Origin: an uncultured beta proteobacterium
Lineage (GTDB): Bacteria > Pseudomonadota > Gammaproteobacteria > Burkholderiales > Rhodocyclaceae
Direction: 5' to 3'
DNA length: 64,000 nt
NCBI GenBank assembly: GCA_903908065.1
Contig: CAIVQO010000007.1
Span: 25,035-89,034, forward strand
The notes under the pieces are model-generated. The model was not told the origin of the DNA. It saw only the letters and a program-made list of their open reading frames with translations, and did no database searches. Of the stretch, positions 1 through 8,638 are shown piece after piece (the stretch's first letter is position 1; every line of letters starts with the position of its first letter). The position numbers and the translations under genes are program-made.

Positions 1-167
1 TGTTCCTCGCCGCCGCGTTGCGCGTGGTTTCAGGAGTCGGCGCTGGCAACACGGCGCTGATCGGGCTGGCCACCCTGCTCTGGGCTACGGCCTTCGCGAT
101 CTACCTCTCGTGTTATGCGAGGATACTGGTTTCACCCAGCCTGCCGCGCACAGGCGAGCCGACATGA
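1..167 (+). CDS. NnrS-family membrane protein, C-terminal fragment
   Basis: Only the last 54 residues are present, read from base 3 and cut by the window edge. They form one hydrophobic helix (TALIGLATLLWATAFAIYLS) followed by a short polar tail ending GEPT. The pattern LLW-x-x-AFAIYL-x-x-YARIL-x-x-P resembles the C-terminus of NnrS-type haem- and copper-containing membrane proteins linked to nitric oxide stress and denitrification; I infer the family from this tail alone. The TGA stop (165-167) overlaps the ATG of the next gene, so the two are probably translationally coupled. Confidence 0.5.
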   Translation, partial: FLAAALRVVSGVGAGNTALIGLATLLWATAFAIYLSCYARILVSPSLPRTGEPT

Positions 168-1666
168 ACCCCGCCCTGCTCCTCGCCCGTACCGCCCGCC
201 AGCACCCCGATCGCCCTGCGCTGGCTGTCGGCACCCGCGTCGTCGCGAGTTATGCCGGGTTCGCCGAGAGCGTCGCCCGACTGGCGGCCGGACTGTCGCG
301 GCAACTGGGCCCCGGCGCGCGGGTCGGCCTGGTGATGAAGAACTGCCCCGAGTATGCCGTGGCGATGTTCGCCTGCTGGCACGCCGGGCTTGTGGCGGTG
401 CCGATCAATGCCAAGCTTCATCCGAAGGAGCTCGAATACATCCTCGGCCACAGTGGCTGCCGGCTGTGCTTTGCCACGCCCGAGCTGTACCCGGCGCTCG
501 CCGGACTCGCCGTGCCGGACCTGGCCGATGCGGTCGAGGTCGGCAGCGCCGCGTGGAATGCGCTGTTCGCCGCGCCGATCGAGGTGGCGACCCGGAGCGC
601 CGACGACGCGGCCTGGCTGTTCTACACCAGCGGCACCACCGGGCGGCCCAAGGGCGTGACGCTGACCACCCGCAACCTGATGGCGGCGCTGCTCAATTAT
701 TTTGCCGATGTCGATGCCATCACGCCGGGCGACGCCATCATCCACGCCGCGCCGATGTCGCACGGCTCGGGCTTCTACATGCTGCCGCACGTGGCTCACG
801 GCGGGCTCAACGTCACGCCGGAATCGGGCGGTTTCGAACCGGCCGAGGTGTTCGAGCTGCTGCGCGCGCATCGCGGCGTGACGATGTTTGCCGCACCGAC
901 CATGGTCAAGCGCCTGGTGGACCACCGCGACGGCGGCGCCGTGCCGGGGCTGAAGACCATCGTCTACGGCGGCGGGCCGATGTACGTCGCCGACTGCCAG
1001 GCGGCGCGGGAACGCTTCGGCAATGTGCTGGTGCAGATCTACGGCCAGGGCGAATCGCCGATGACCATCACCTGCCTGCCGCGCGCCGACCATGCCGACA
1101 CCGCGCATCCGCGCCATCTGGAGCGGCTGGCTTCGGTCGGCCCGGCCTTCACCGGGGTCGAGGTCCGCGTCGCCGGCGCCGACGACGAAGCGCTGCCGGC
1201 AGGCGAGATCGGCGAAGTGCTGGTGCGCGGCGACACGGTGATGGCCGGCTACTGGGACAATCCGGCGGCGACCGCAGACACCCTGCGCAACGGCTGGCTG
1301 CACACCGGCGACGTCGGCAGCCTGGATGCCGACGGCTACCTGACGCTGAAGGACCGCAGCAAGGACGTGATCATTTCAGGCGGCTCCAACATCTACCCGC
1401 GCGAGGTCGAAGAAGTCTTGCTGCGCCATCCGGCGGTGAGCGAGGTCTCGGTCGTCGGCCTGGCCGACGCCGAATGGGGCGAGATCGTGGTGGCCTTCAT
1501 CGTGCCGCGCGGCGCGGCGCCGGACACGGCCGAGCTGGATGCGCTGTGCCTCGACAACATCGCGCGCTTCAAGCGGCCAAAACGCTATGTGATGCTCGAC
1601 GCATTGCCCAAGAACAATACCGGAAAGGTATTGAAGACGGCGTTGCGCGAAGGGCTTTGCAGGTAA
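164..1666 (+). CDS. AMP-dependent acyl-CoA synthetase/ligase
   Basis: A 500-residue class I adenylate-forming enzyme that would activate a carboxylic acid through an acyl-AMP to its CoA thioester in the cytoplasm. The P-loop-like motif YTSGTTGRPKG is near residue 166. The later core motifs (YGQGESP, then GWLHTGDVG and DRSKDVIISGG) and the C-terminal catalytic lysine region (NNTGKVLK) are all present, so the enzyme looks complete. An ATG at 110 is possible, but 164 was chosen because the protein aligns from MNPALLLARTA and the start overlaps the upstream stop as ATGA. The substrate cannot be told from the sequence; a phenylpropenoid, aryl or medium-chain acid is plausible. Confidence 0.85.
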   Translation: MNPALLLARTARQHPDRPALAVGTRVVASYAGFAESVARLAAGLSRQLGPGARVGLVMKNCPEYAVAMFACWHAGLVAVPINAKLHPKELEYILGHSGCRLCFATPELYPALAGLAVPDLADAVEVGSAAWNALFAAPIEVATRSADDAAWLFYTSGTTGRPKGVTLTTRNLMAALLNYFADVDAITPGDAIIHAAPMSHGSGFYMLPHVAHGGLNVTPESGGFEPAEVFELLRAHRGVTMFAAPTMVKRLVDHRDGGAVPGLKTIVYGGGPMYVADCQAARERFGNVLVQIYGQGESPMTITCLPRADHADTAHPRHLERLASVGPAFTGVEVRVAGADDEALPAGEIGEVLVRGDTVMAGYWDNPAATADTLRNGWLHTGDVGSLDADGYLTLKDRSKDVIISGGSNIYPREVEEVLLRHPAVSEVSVVGLADAEWGEIVVAFIVPRGAAPDTAELDALCLDNIARFKRPKRYVMLDALPKNNTGKVLKTALREGLCR

Positions 1667-1676
1667 GCTTCGGTCC

Positions 1677-2690
1677 ATGCAGACCACCATGACCCCCAGC
1701 CAGATCGTCAAATTCCTCGACCAGCACGTGGTCGGACAGGAGGAAGCCAAGCGCCAGCTGGCCGTTGCGGTCTATACCCACTACCGCAAGATCGAGCTGG
1801 CGGCGCCGGAACGGCTGGAAGTGATCAAGAGCAACGTGCTGCTGATCGGTCCCACCGGCACCGGCAAGACGCTGCTGTGCGAGACGCTCTCGCGCGTGCT
1901 GGGCGTGCCCTTCGTCACCGCCAACGCCACCTCGCTGGCGCAAAGCGAGTATGTCAATGACGAGATCGTCGCCATCCTCGAACGCCTGATCGACAAGGCG
2001 GCAGGCGATGTGGCCAGGGCGCAGCGCGGTATCGTCTTCATCGACGAGATCGACAAGCTCAAGGTCACCGAGGCGCAGCAGAACCAGCTGCGCGGCACCT
2101 CCGGCGAGGGCGTGCAGCATGCGCTGCTGAAGATCATGGAAGGTGCGCCGGTGAAGTTGCGCGAAAGCGCCTACATCGACACCACCGAGATCCTTTTCAT
2201 CTGCGGCGGAGCCTTCGTCGGCATCGAGGCCATCCTTTCCCGCACCCACAGTTTCGGTTTCATCTCCACCTCCGAAGACGACAACCAGAAGCTGCTCGAC
2301 CGGCTCAACGCCCGCATCAAGCCGACCGACCTGTTCGAATATGGCCTGATCCAGGAGTTCGCCGGGCGCCTGCCCATCGTGGCGCCGATGAAGCCGCTGT
2401 CGCGCGACATGATGATGCGCATCATGACGGAGCCGCGAAATTCGATCTACGCCCAGTACCGGCAGATCCTCGCCACCGCCGGCGTCGACCTGGTGATCGA
2501 GCCGCTGGCCTTCGAGCAGATCGCCGACCTGGCCATGGAATACAAGGTCGGCGCCCGCAGCCTGCGCGGCATCTTCGAGGAAATGCTGACGCCCGTGATC
2601 TACCTGGTGCCCGACCATCCCGAGGTCAAGCAGGTGCGGATCACCTCGCTGTTCGAAAACCCCCGCTACATCGGCCAGAAAACTGCCTGA
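1677..2690 (+). CDS. ClpX-like AAA+ ATPase lacking the zinc-binding domain
   Basis: A 337-residue protein closely patterned on the AAA+ module of ClpX, the unfoldase of the ClpXP protease. Walker A (GPTGTGKT, near residue 61), Walker B (GIVFIDEIDK, near 118) and the ClpX-like stretch SGEGVQHALLKIMEG are clear. It starts directly at the ATPase part, so the N-terminal Cys4 zinc domain of ClpX (which makes it about 420 residues) is absent. The position of the pore-loop motif GYVG reads EYVN, and the ClpP-contacting IGF tripeptide reads FGF. It could therefore be a specialised paralogue with other substrates or no ClpP partner; that is inference. It follows the ligase by 10 bases with no obvious ribosome site; ATG 1689 is an alternative start. 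Confidence 0.85.
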   Translation: MQTTMTPSQIVKFLDQHVVGQEEAKRQLAVAVYTHYRKIELAAPERLEVIKSNVLLIGPTGTGKTLLCETLSRVLGVPFVTANATSLAQSEYVNDEIVAILERLIDKAAGDVARAQRGIVFIDEIDKLKVTEAQQNQLRGTSGEGVQHALLKIMEGAPVKLRESAYIDTTEILFICGGAFVGIEAILSRTHSFGFISTSEDDNQKLLDRLNARIKPTDLFEYGLIQEFAGRLPIVAPMKPLSRDMMMRIMTEPRNSIYAQYRQILATAGVDLVIEPLAFEQIADLAMEYKVGARSLRGIFEEMLTPVIYLVPDHPEVKQVRITSLFENPRYIGQKTA

Positions 2691-2740
2691 AACCCTGCGG
2701 ATCGCCGTCTCGCCGGCGCCGACTTTTGGCGGCGGGGAGA

Positions 2741-2769
2741 TTGAACCGGCGCGACGATTGTTGGATAAT
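2741..2769 (+). promoter_or_regulatory. Sigma-70-type promoter of the dehydrogenase/hydratase fusion gene
   Basis: TTGAAC (2741-2746) and GATAAT (2764-2769) are separated by 17 bases, a good match to -35 and -10 boxes, and lie 31 bases upstream of the ATG at 2800. A palindrome begins directly after the -10 box, where transcription should start. Confidence 0.6.
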
Positions 2770-2772
2770 CCA

Positions 2773-2789
2773 TTGTATACCGCATACAA
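2773..2789. promoter_or_regulatory. Palindromic operator, copy 1 (TTGTATACCGCATACAA)
   Basis: A 17-bp inverted repeat, TTGTAT-N5-ATACAA, just downstream of the -10 box and 10 bases before the ATG at 2800. This is a position where a bound repressor would block transcription. Related 17-mers occur at 14905-14921 and 23142-23158. GntR-family proteins often bind sites of this kind, but no GntR gene is present in the window. Confidence 0.55.
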
Positions 2790-2799
2790 GGATGCCGAC

Positions 2800-4812
2800 A
2801 TGACCGCCCGCTTCGCCAATCCGCTGCTTGCCACCCCTGCCCGCCCCCTGCCCCGCACCGTCGCCATCATCGGTGCCGGCACCATCGGCCCCGACATCGG
2901 CTACTACCTGAAGAGCGCACTGCCCGGCCTCAAGCTCTACCTGGTCGACGTGAACCAGAAGGCCGTCGAAGCCGCCCTGCTGCGCTTTGCCGAATATTCG
3001 AAGAAGGCCGTGGCGCGCGGCAAGATGAGCGAGGTCGAAGCCAAGGACGTGATCCACAACCTGTACGGCACCATGGATTACGCCGACATCGCCGATGCCG
3101 ACTGGGTGATCGAGGCGGCTACCGAGAACCTGCCGCTGAAGCGCAAGATCTTCGCCATGATCGAGGCCGTGGTGCGACCCGATGCGCTGATCACCTCGAA
3201 CACCAGTTCGCTGCCCGCCGAGTTGATTTTTTCCGAGATGCAGCATCCCGCACGCGCCACGGTGACCCACTTCTTCGCCCCGGCCTGGCGCAATCCGGCG
3301 GTCGAGGTGATCGAATGGAAGAAGTCGGACCCGGCCGTGGTCGAGTACCTGCGCTGGGCCTTCTGCATGACCGGCAAGGTGCCGCTGCTCACTGCCGACG
3401 TTGCCTGCTTCATGCTCGACCGCATCTTCGACAACTGGTGCAACGAATCCGCGATGCTGCTCGATCGCGCCACCGCCGCCGAAGTGGATAGCGTGGCCGC
3501 CGAATTCGTCCATGCCGGCCCCTTCTTCGTGCTCAACATGGCGCACGGCAACCCGATCATCACCGAGACCAACACCCTGCAGGCCGAGATGGAGGGCTCG
3601 CACTACGACCCGGCGCCCATCTTCAAGTCGGTCGACACCTGGGTCACGGTGCCGCCCGGCAAGCGCGTCGAGGTCGCCGCGCCGACCGCGCGCGCGATCC
3701 GCGAGCGCCTGCTCGGCATCCTCTTCTCGCAAAGCGTGGACATCGTCGACCGCAAGATCGGCGATTCGGCCGACCTCGACCTCGGCTGCCGCCTGGCGCT
3801 CGGCTTCAAGCACGGCCCGCTCGACCTGATGCGCAGCCTGGGCGAGCAGACCACCGGCCAGGCCCTGATCCGCCTGCGCACCGAGCGTGCCGGCATGCCG
3901 ATGCCGACCCGCCCCTTCGACGCCTACCAGGGCTTCCTGCGCCACATCCTGGTCGACGACCTGGGCGACGTTAAGGTAATCACGCTGCGCCGCCCCGAGG
4001 CGATGAACGCGCTGCACGACGAAATGAACAACGAGATCCTCTCGGTGATCAAGCGCTACGAGAACGATCCCAAGGTCACCGGCTTCGTCCTCACCGGCTA
4101 CGGCACCAAGGCCTTCTGTGCCGGCGGCGACATCGGCCGCTTCGTGGACATGCTGGGCGACGCACCGGCCTCGGCGCAGTACGCGCGCGACTGCTCACGC
4201 CTGCTGGTGCATCTGGACCAGATGAAGAAGCCCGTGGTCGCAGCCCTCAACGGCATCGCCCTGGGGGGCGGCTTCGAACTCGCCAGCCGCTGCCACAGCA
4301 TCGTCGCCCTGAAGCGCGCCTGGATCCAGATGCCCGAGGTGACGCTGGGCATCACCCACGGCATCGGCGCCATGGCGGTGCCCTACCGCCGCTGGCCGCA
4401 CGCGGCGCACACTTTCAACGCCATGCTGCGTACCGCCGAGCGCCTGAAGGCGACGCGCGCCCATGAACTGGGCATCATCGACGGCCTCGCCGAGGATGTC
4501 GACCATCTGGTGGGCATGGCGGTGGCCCGCGTGCGCGAGATGGCGGGCAAGGTCAAGCCGATCGGCGACGATCCGGTGCAGGTTACGATCAATCCGGTCG
4601 AAGCGCGCGCCGCCAGCGGCCAGATCCTGAGCCGCGAGTGCATCGAACTGATGGAACGTTCCATCCTCGAAGCCGCGGCGGCAAAGAGCTTCGCCGAAGC
4701 GCTGGAGGTCGGCTACCGCTCCTTCGGCCAGTCGGCCTGCCTCGACAGCGCCCGTGAAGGCATCACCGCCTTCAAGGAAAAGCGCACGCCGGATTTCAGC
4801 AAGACGAAGTAA
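2800..4812 (+). CDS. 3-hydroxyacyl-CoA dehydrogenase/enoyl-CoA hydratase fusion
   Basis: A 670-residue two-domain beta-oxidation enzyme. The N-terminal NAD-dependent 3-hydroxyacyl-CoA dehydrogenase opens with VAIIGAGTIGPDIG near residue 23, and its helical C-terminal part runs to about residue 375. A crotonase domain follows, with CAGGD and the oxyanion-hole stretch NGIALGGGFELA. This order is the reverse of FadB (hydratase first). Likely substrates are the hydroxyacyl-CoA products of ring cleavage, such as 3-hydroxypimeloyl-CoA; that is inferred from the bzd genes elsewhere in the window. ATG 2800 was preferred to ATG 2758 because AAGGA lies 7 bases before it and the promoter and operator lie between the two. 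Confidence 0.88.
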   Translation: MTARFANPLLATPARPLPRTVAIIGAGTIGPDIGYYLKSALPGLKLYLVDVNQKAVEAALLRFAEYSKKAVARGKMSEVEAKDVIHNLYGTMDYADIADADWVIEAATENLPLKRKIFAMIEAVVRPDALITSNTSSLPAELIFSEMQHPARATVTHFFAPAWRNPAVEVIEWKKSDPAVVEYLRWAFCMTGKVPLLTADVACFMLDRIFDNWCNESAMLLDRATAAEVDSVAAEFVHAGPFFVLNMAHGNPIITETNTLQAEMEGSHYDPAPIFKSVDTWVTVPPGKRVEVAAPTARAIRERLLGILFSQSVDIVDRKIGDSADLDLGCRLALGFKHGPLDLMRSLGEQTTGQALIRLRTERAGMPMPTRPFDAYQGFLRHILVDDLGDVKVITLRRPEAMNALHDEMNNEILSVIKRYENDPKVTGFVLTGYGTKAFCAGGDIGRFVDMLGDAPASAQYARDCSRLLVHLDQMKKPVVAALNGIALGGGFELASRCHSIVALKRAWIQMPEVTLGITHGIGAMAVPYRRWPHAAHTFNAMLRTAERLKATRAHELGIIDGLAEDVDHLVGMAVARVREMAGKVKPIGDDPVQVTINPVEARAASGQILSRECIELMERSILEAAAAKSFAEALEVGYRSFGQSACLDSAREGITAFKEKRTPDFSKTK

Positions 4813-4820
4813 GCGCGGGC

Positions 4821-4840
4821 GGGCGGCCTCATGGCCGCCC
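4821..4840. terminator. Hairpin between convergent genes
   Basis: GGGCGGCC-TCAT-GGCCGCCC is a perfect 8-bp stem with a 4-base loop. It fills the 34-base gap between two converging genes (stops at 4812 and 4847). There is no T-run, so intrinsic termination is only possible, not certain. Confidence 0.45.
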
Positions 4841-4846
4841 CGTGCC

Positions 4847-5314
4847 TCACAGCCCCAGGTCGCTCAGGCCGGGATGGTCGTCCGGTCGCCGCCCGAGCGG
4901 CCAATGGAACTTGCGTTCCGACTCCTTGATCGGCAAGTCGTTGATGCTGGCGAAGCGCCGCATCATGAAGCCCTGCTCGTTGAATTCCCAGTTTTCGTTG
5001 CCGTAAGCGCGCATCCAGTTGCCGGAATCGTCGTGGCATTCGTAGGCGAAGCGCACGGCGATGCGATTTCCGGCGCAGGCCCACAACTCCTTGATCAGGC
5101 GATACTCGAGTTCCTTCGCCCATTTGCGCTGCAGGAACTGCTTCACCTGCTCGCGGCCGACCGGAAACTCGGCACGATTGCGCCAGCGCGTGTCCTCGGT
5201 ATAGACCAACACCACGCGGTCGGGATCGCGGGTGTTCCACGCGTCTTCCGCCATGCGCACTTTCTGCGCAGCGGTCTCGGGGGTAAACGGGGGAAGTGGC
5301 GGCTTGGTTTCCAT
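4847..5314 (-). CDS. DUF1348 / NTF2-like fold protein
   Basis: A 155-residue protein with the conserved pattern of the DUF1348 family: [20 protein letters not shown], then [20 protein letters not shown], and the tail [18 protein letters not shown]. These are small SnoaL/NTF2-like alpha-beta barrels found across bacteria, with no agreed function. ATG 5314 is preferred because GAGGAG lies just upstream; an upstream ATG at 5362 would run into the operator. It diverges from a TetR gene over a perfect palindrome, so it is probably that regulator's target. Confidence 0.8.
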   Translation of the reverse strand: METKPPLPPFTPETAAQKVRMAEDAWNTRDPDRVVLVYTEDTRWRNRAEFPVGREQVKQFLQRKWAKELEYRLIKELWACAGNRIAVRFAYECHDDSGNWMRAYGNENWEFNEQGFMMRRFASINDLPIKESERKFHWPLGRRPDDHPGLSDLGL

Positions 5315-5363
5315 GCTCTGCTCCTCGCGGTTTTCGGGTTGGGGTCGGCGCAGGATATACAAG

Positions 5364-5381
5364 GTAGACAGATCTGTCTAC
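5364..5381. promoter_or_regulatory. Perfect 18-bp palindrome, putative TetR operator
   Basis: GTAGACAGATCTGTCTAC equals its own reverse complement over all 18 bases. It lies 9 bases before the ATG of the TetR gene at 5391 and 49 bases upstream of the divergent DUF1348 gene. This is the usual place for a TetR protein to repress itself and its neighbour. Confidence 0.75.
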
Positions 5382-5390
5382 AATCGCGCC

Positions 5391-5957
5391 ATGACTGCCA
5401 CCGACACCGCAGAGCCCGCCCGGGGTGCGCGCGAGCGCATCCTGCTCGCCGCCCACGATCTGTTCTACCGCGACGGCATCCGCGCCACCGGCATCGACCG
5501 CGTGATCGCCGAGTCCGGGGTGGCCAAGCTGAGCTTCTACCGCCACTTCCCGAGCAAGAATGATCTGGTGCTGGCCTTCCTCGACCACCGCCACGCGCGC
5601 TGGATGGCCTGGTTCGAGGATGCGCTGGCGCGCCATGGCGGCACGGCGAAGGCCCTGGTGCCGGCGCTCAAGGAATGGTTTGCCGGCAAAGGCTTTCGCG
5701 GCTGCGCCTTCATCAACAGCGTCGGCGAACTGGGCGGGACCGTGCCGGGAGTGAATGAAATCACGCGCCGCCACAAGGCCGACATGACCCGGGCCATATC
5801 GCGCCTGCTGCCGCCGTCTCCCCGGCGCCGACTCCTGGCCACGGACCTTGCCACTGCCGTCGATGGCGCCATCATCCGTGCCCAGTTCGATGGCGACCCC
5901 GGGCCGGCGCTGCGCTCCCTGCAGCGCATCTGCCGGTCGCTACTGGCTAGCGCGTAA
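5391..5957 (+). CDS. TetR-family transcriptional regulator
   Basis: A 188-residue one-component repressor. The N-terminal helix-turn-helix is typical (ARERILLAAHDLFYRDGIRATGIDRVIAESGVAK is read as the HTH in two pieces; the recognition helix is near LSFYRHFPSKNDL). The C-terminal ligand-binding half is unlike anything I can name. ATG 5391 was chosen because it sits just after the palindromic operator and fits the normal TetR start. It probably controls itself and the divergent DUF1348 gene. Its 3' end overlaps the convergent alkylsulfatase-like gene by 11 bases. Confidence 0.85.
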   Translation: MTATDTAEPARGARERILLAAHDLFYRDGIRATGIDRVIAESGVAKLSFYRHFPSKNDLVLAFLDHRHARWMAWFEDALARHGGTAKALVPALKEWFAGKGFRGCAFINSVGELGGTVPGVNEITRRHKADMTRAISRLLPPSPRRRLLATDLATAVDGAIIRAQFDGDPGPALRSLQRICRSLLASA

Positions 5958-7908
5958 CGATCGGGAAGGTCCCGGCGGCCTTGTCCAGCAGGCTGAAGAA
6001 GCGCACCAGGTCGATGCGGCTGCCGGTCACCTTGAACTCCTCGCTGAGCAGGGTGTCCTTGGCGCGCGCGGTACCGGCCATGAGCTTGATGAAGGCGTCC
6101 TTGGGCAGCGTCAGGGTGGCATTGGCATCGGATGCCGGCGCGCTGCGTCTATGGTGGAACACGGAATTCTCGATCCACAGCACGTGGCTTTCCCCGGTAT
6201 CCGAGAGCACCAGATTGACCTTGAGGTTCTTTCCTTCGGCCGCCGGCCCGTCGAGCGCGGCCGCCATGGCGTCGAGGAAGCGCTCGATCGGCGTGTGGTA
6301 CAGCATCTCGATCACCGCGCTGCGGTCCACGCCCTTCTTCGGCGGACCATTGCGCAGTTCATCGGCCCCGGTCAGGTAGCTGTTGCGCCAGGTGGCTGCC
6401 TCGGCCATGTAGCCCAGCTGTTCGTAGGTTTGCGCCAGCAGCTCGCGTGCCGCTTTGTGCGACGGATCGCCGAACACCGCATGGTTGAGCAGTTCGGCGG
6501 CCCATCGGTAGTCGCCCTTGTCAAAGGCGGCCTGGGCCGCAGCCACGACCTTGTCGGCGCCGCCGAGCAATTCGAGGTAGCGGCGCGCGGACTCTTTGGG
6601 CGGCAAGGGATCGAGGTTGGCCGGATTGCCGTCGTAGGCACCCATGTAGAACTGGTAGACCGCCTTGACGTTGTGCCGCAACGCGCCGTAATAGCCGCGG
6701 GCACCCGCATGCTCGCGCAGCGAGCGGGGCAGCGTCACGGTGTCGGCGATTTCGCGCGGCGTCATGCCGGCATTGATCAGGCGCACGGTCTGGTCGTGGG
6801 TGTATTTGTAGACGTCGCGGTGTTTGGTGATGAAGTCGGCGATGCGCTCGCGCCCCCAGATCGGCCAGTTGTGCTGCCCGAAATACACCTCGGCGTCACC
6901 CAGCTGGTCGAGTGCCTGCTGCATGTAGTTGGACCAGCGCAAGGCATCGCGCACCTTGGCGCCGCGCACCGGCAGGAGGTTGTGCATGGTCTGCGCCAGG
7001 TTCTCGGCTCCGCCGTAGGCTTTCCGGTCCGGGATCGCGAAGCTCATCTCGGCCGGCGCCTCCGCGCCCGGCACGTTGTGGAAGACGAAGCGCACGCCAT
7101 CCACCATCACTTCCTGCGTCGGCTTGTCGATGATCAGATTCGGCGGCAGGATGCCGACCGCGCCATAGACCACGTTCTTGCCCAGGCCTGTATCGACATT
7201 GCCCTTGGCCGAACGCTCCAGGTTCTTGCCGAACTGGTACATCGAGCGGCGTGCCATGGCCGTGCCGACCAGCACGTTTTCGCTGGTCGCCTCTTCCAGG
7301 AAGCCTTCGGAGGCGATCACCGGCACCTTGCGCCGGGCCGCTTCCGCGGCGGAGATCACGCCGAGGGCGCCGCCAAAATGGTCGGCGTGGCTGTGGGTGA
7401 AGATGACCGCCGAGACCGGACGTGCGCCGAGATGCTGGTAGGCGAAGGCCATCGCCGCCGCCGCGCTCTCGCGCGCCGTCAGGGTATCGATCACGATCCA
7501 GCCGCTCTTGCCTTCCACCAGCGTGATGTTGGCAATGTCGAAACCGCGCAGCTGGTAGATGCCGTCGGTCACCTTGAACAGGCCCGCCTGCGCATTCATG
7601 ATTGCGTGCCGCCACAGGCTGGGATTCACGGTCGCCGGCGCGGCACCGGCAACGAAGCCGTAGGCGTCGAAATCGTGCAGCACCGTGCCATCGTCGGCCG
7701 TGATCTTGCCGCTGGGGCGGGCGATGAAGCCACGTTTGGCATCGGCCAGGCCGGCCGCCGGATCGAGGTCGATCTCCTTTGCGAATCCGGCATTCACGGC
7801 CAGGGTCGCCGGGCGTGCATCGCCCGCTGCGCCACCGACCGGCGCTTCGCGGCTGCAGCCGACCAGCAGCGCGGCGGCAAGTCCGACGAGCGAGAGTACC
7901 GCCCTCAT
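5947..7908 (-). CDS. SdsA-type alkyl sulfatase / metallo-beta-lactamase-fold lipoprotein
   Basis: A 653-residue metallohydrolase that would cleave alkyl sulfate esters to alcohol and sulfate. The N-terminus is a lipoprotein signal with a lipobox ending at Cys18 (ALLVGC), so it should be anchored in the cell envelope. The metal-binding motif THSHADHFGG is near residue 173. The second half follows the SdsA1/BDS1 plan of a dimerisation domain and a C-terminal SCP2-like domain, with alkylsulfatase-like stretches YFGQHNWPIWG and YYGALRHN. Its ATG overlaps the stop of the RraA-like gene by 4 bases, so the two are co-translated. The true substrate is unknown. Confidence 0.85.
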   Translation of the reverse strand: MRAVLSLVGLAAALLVGCSREAPVGGAAGDARPATLAVNAGFAKEIDLDPAAGLADAKRGFIARPSGKITADDGTVLHDFDAYGFVAGAAPATVNPSLWRHAIMNAQAGLFKVTDGIYQLRGFDIANITLVEGKSGWIVIDTLTARESAAAAMAFAYQHLGARPVSAVIFTHSHADHFGGALGVISAAEAARRKVPVIASEGFLEEATSENVLVGTAMARRSMYQFGKNLERSAKGNVDTGLGKNVVYGAVGILPPNLIIDKPTQEVMVDGVRFVFHNVPGAEAPAEMSFAIPDRKAYGGAENLAQTMHNLLPVRGAKVRDALRWSNYMQQALDQLGDAEVYFGQHNWPIWGRERIADFITKHRDVYKYTHDQTVRLINAGMTPREIADTVTLPRSLREHAGARGYYGALRHNVKAVYQFYMGAYDGNPANLDPLPPKESARRYLELLGGADKVVAAAQAAFDKGDYRWAAELLNHAVFGDPSHKAARELLAQTYEQLGYMAEAATWRNSYLTGADELRNGPPKKGVDRSAVIEMLYHTPIERFLDAMAAALDGPAAEGKNLKVNLVLSDTGESHVLWIENSVFHHRRSAPASDANATLTLPKDAFIKLMAGTARAKDTLLSEEFKVTGSRIDLVRFFSLLDKAAGTFPIVTR

Positions 7909-8627
7909 GACGTTGCCTTGACCCAGGCCGCATAGCGTGACTTGGCGGCCTCGTCGGGCGGATACAGGCCCGGCAAGGGCACGCCGCGCGCAACTTCGGT
8001 CATGATCCAGCCTTCGAAGCGTTCCTGTTCCACGGCTTCCGGAATCACCGCATCGAGCAGCGCCGCCGGAATCAGCACCGCGCCATCAGCATCGGCCACC
8101 ACGATGTCATTGGGGAACACCGCCACACCGCCGCAGCCGACCGGTTCCTGCCAGCCGACGAAGGTGAGCCCGGCAACCGAGGCCGGCGCTGCCGTGCCCT
8201 GGCACCAGACCGGCAGGCCGGTGCCAAGCACGCCGTCGATGTCGCGCACCACGCCATCCGTGACCAGCGCGGTGATGCCGCGCTTCACCATGCGCGAGCA
8301 GAGAATGTCACCAAAAATGCCGGCGTCGGTGACGCCCATCGCATCCACCACGGCAATGCAGCCCGCAGGCATGGCCTCGATGGCTGCCCGCGTCGAGATC
8401 GGCGAGCCCCAGGAAGCCGGCGTCGCCAGGTCCTCGCGCGCCGGCACGAAGCGCAGCGTGAAGGCACGCCCGACCAGCCGCGGCCCGCCGGTACGCAAGG
8501 GCCGCGCACCGCGTAGCCAGACATTGCGCAAGCCCTTCTTGAGCAGCACGGTGGTCAGCGTGGCGGTGGTGACGCCGGAAAGTACGCGAACGATTTCCGG
8601 GTCGAGCGGCAGCGGATCGATGCCCAT
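7905..8627 (-). CDS. RraA-like / 4-hydroxy-4-methyl-2-oxoglutarate aldolase-family protein
   Basis: A 240-residue member of the RraA/HMG-aldolase fold. The conserved core GDILCSRMVKRGITALVTDG and the following VVRD are present; in aldolase members the Arg and Asp bind the metal and pyruvate moiety, while in RraA itself the fold binds RNase E. Length and catabolic surroundings favour a decarboxylase or aldolase rather than an RNase regulator, but the substrate is unknown. AAAGGA lies 6 bases before ATG 8627. It sits 11 bases after the aminopeptidase stop and overlaps the alkylsulfatase-like gene as ATGA. Confidence 0.75.
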   Translation of the reverse strand: MGIDPLPLDPEIVRVLSGVTTATLTTVLLKKGLRNVWLRGARPLRTGGPRLVGRAFTLRFVPAREDLATPASWGSPISTRAAIEAMPAGCIAVVDAMGVTDAGIFGDILCSRMVKRGITALVTDGVVRDIDGVLGTGLPVWCQGTAAPASVAGLTFVGWQEPVGCGGVAVFPNDIVVADADGAVLIPAALLDAVIPEAVEQERFEGWIMTEVARGVPLPGLYPPDEAAKSRYAAWVKATS

Positions 8628-8638
8628 CGGGATTCCTT

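Noticed and set aside
5752..5769. TGAATGA followed by a poor right arm, like the TetR dyad
   Set aside because: The right half (ACGCGCC region) does not match and the site is inside a coding sequence.
5848..7935. A 695-codon open frame on the plus strand
   Set aside because: Antisense to the alkylsulfatase-like gene, which has a lipobox and metal motifs; the plus frame shows none.
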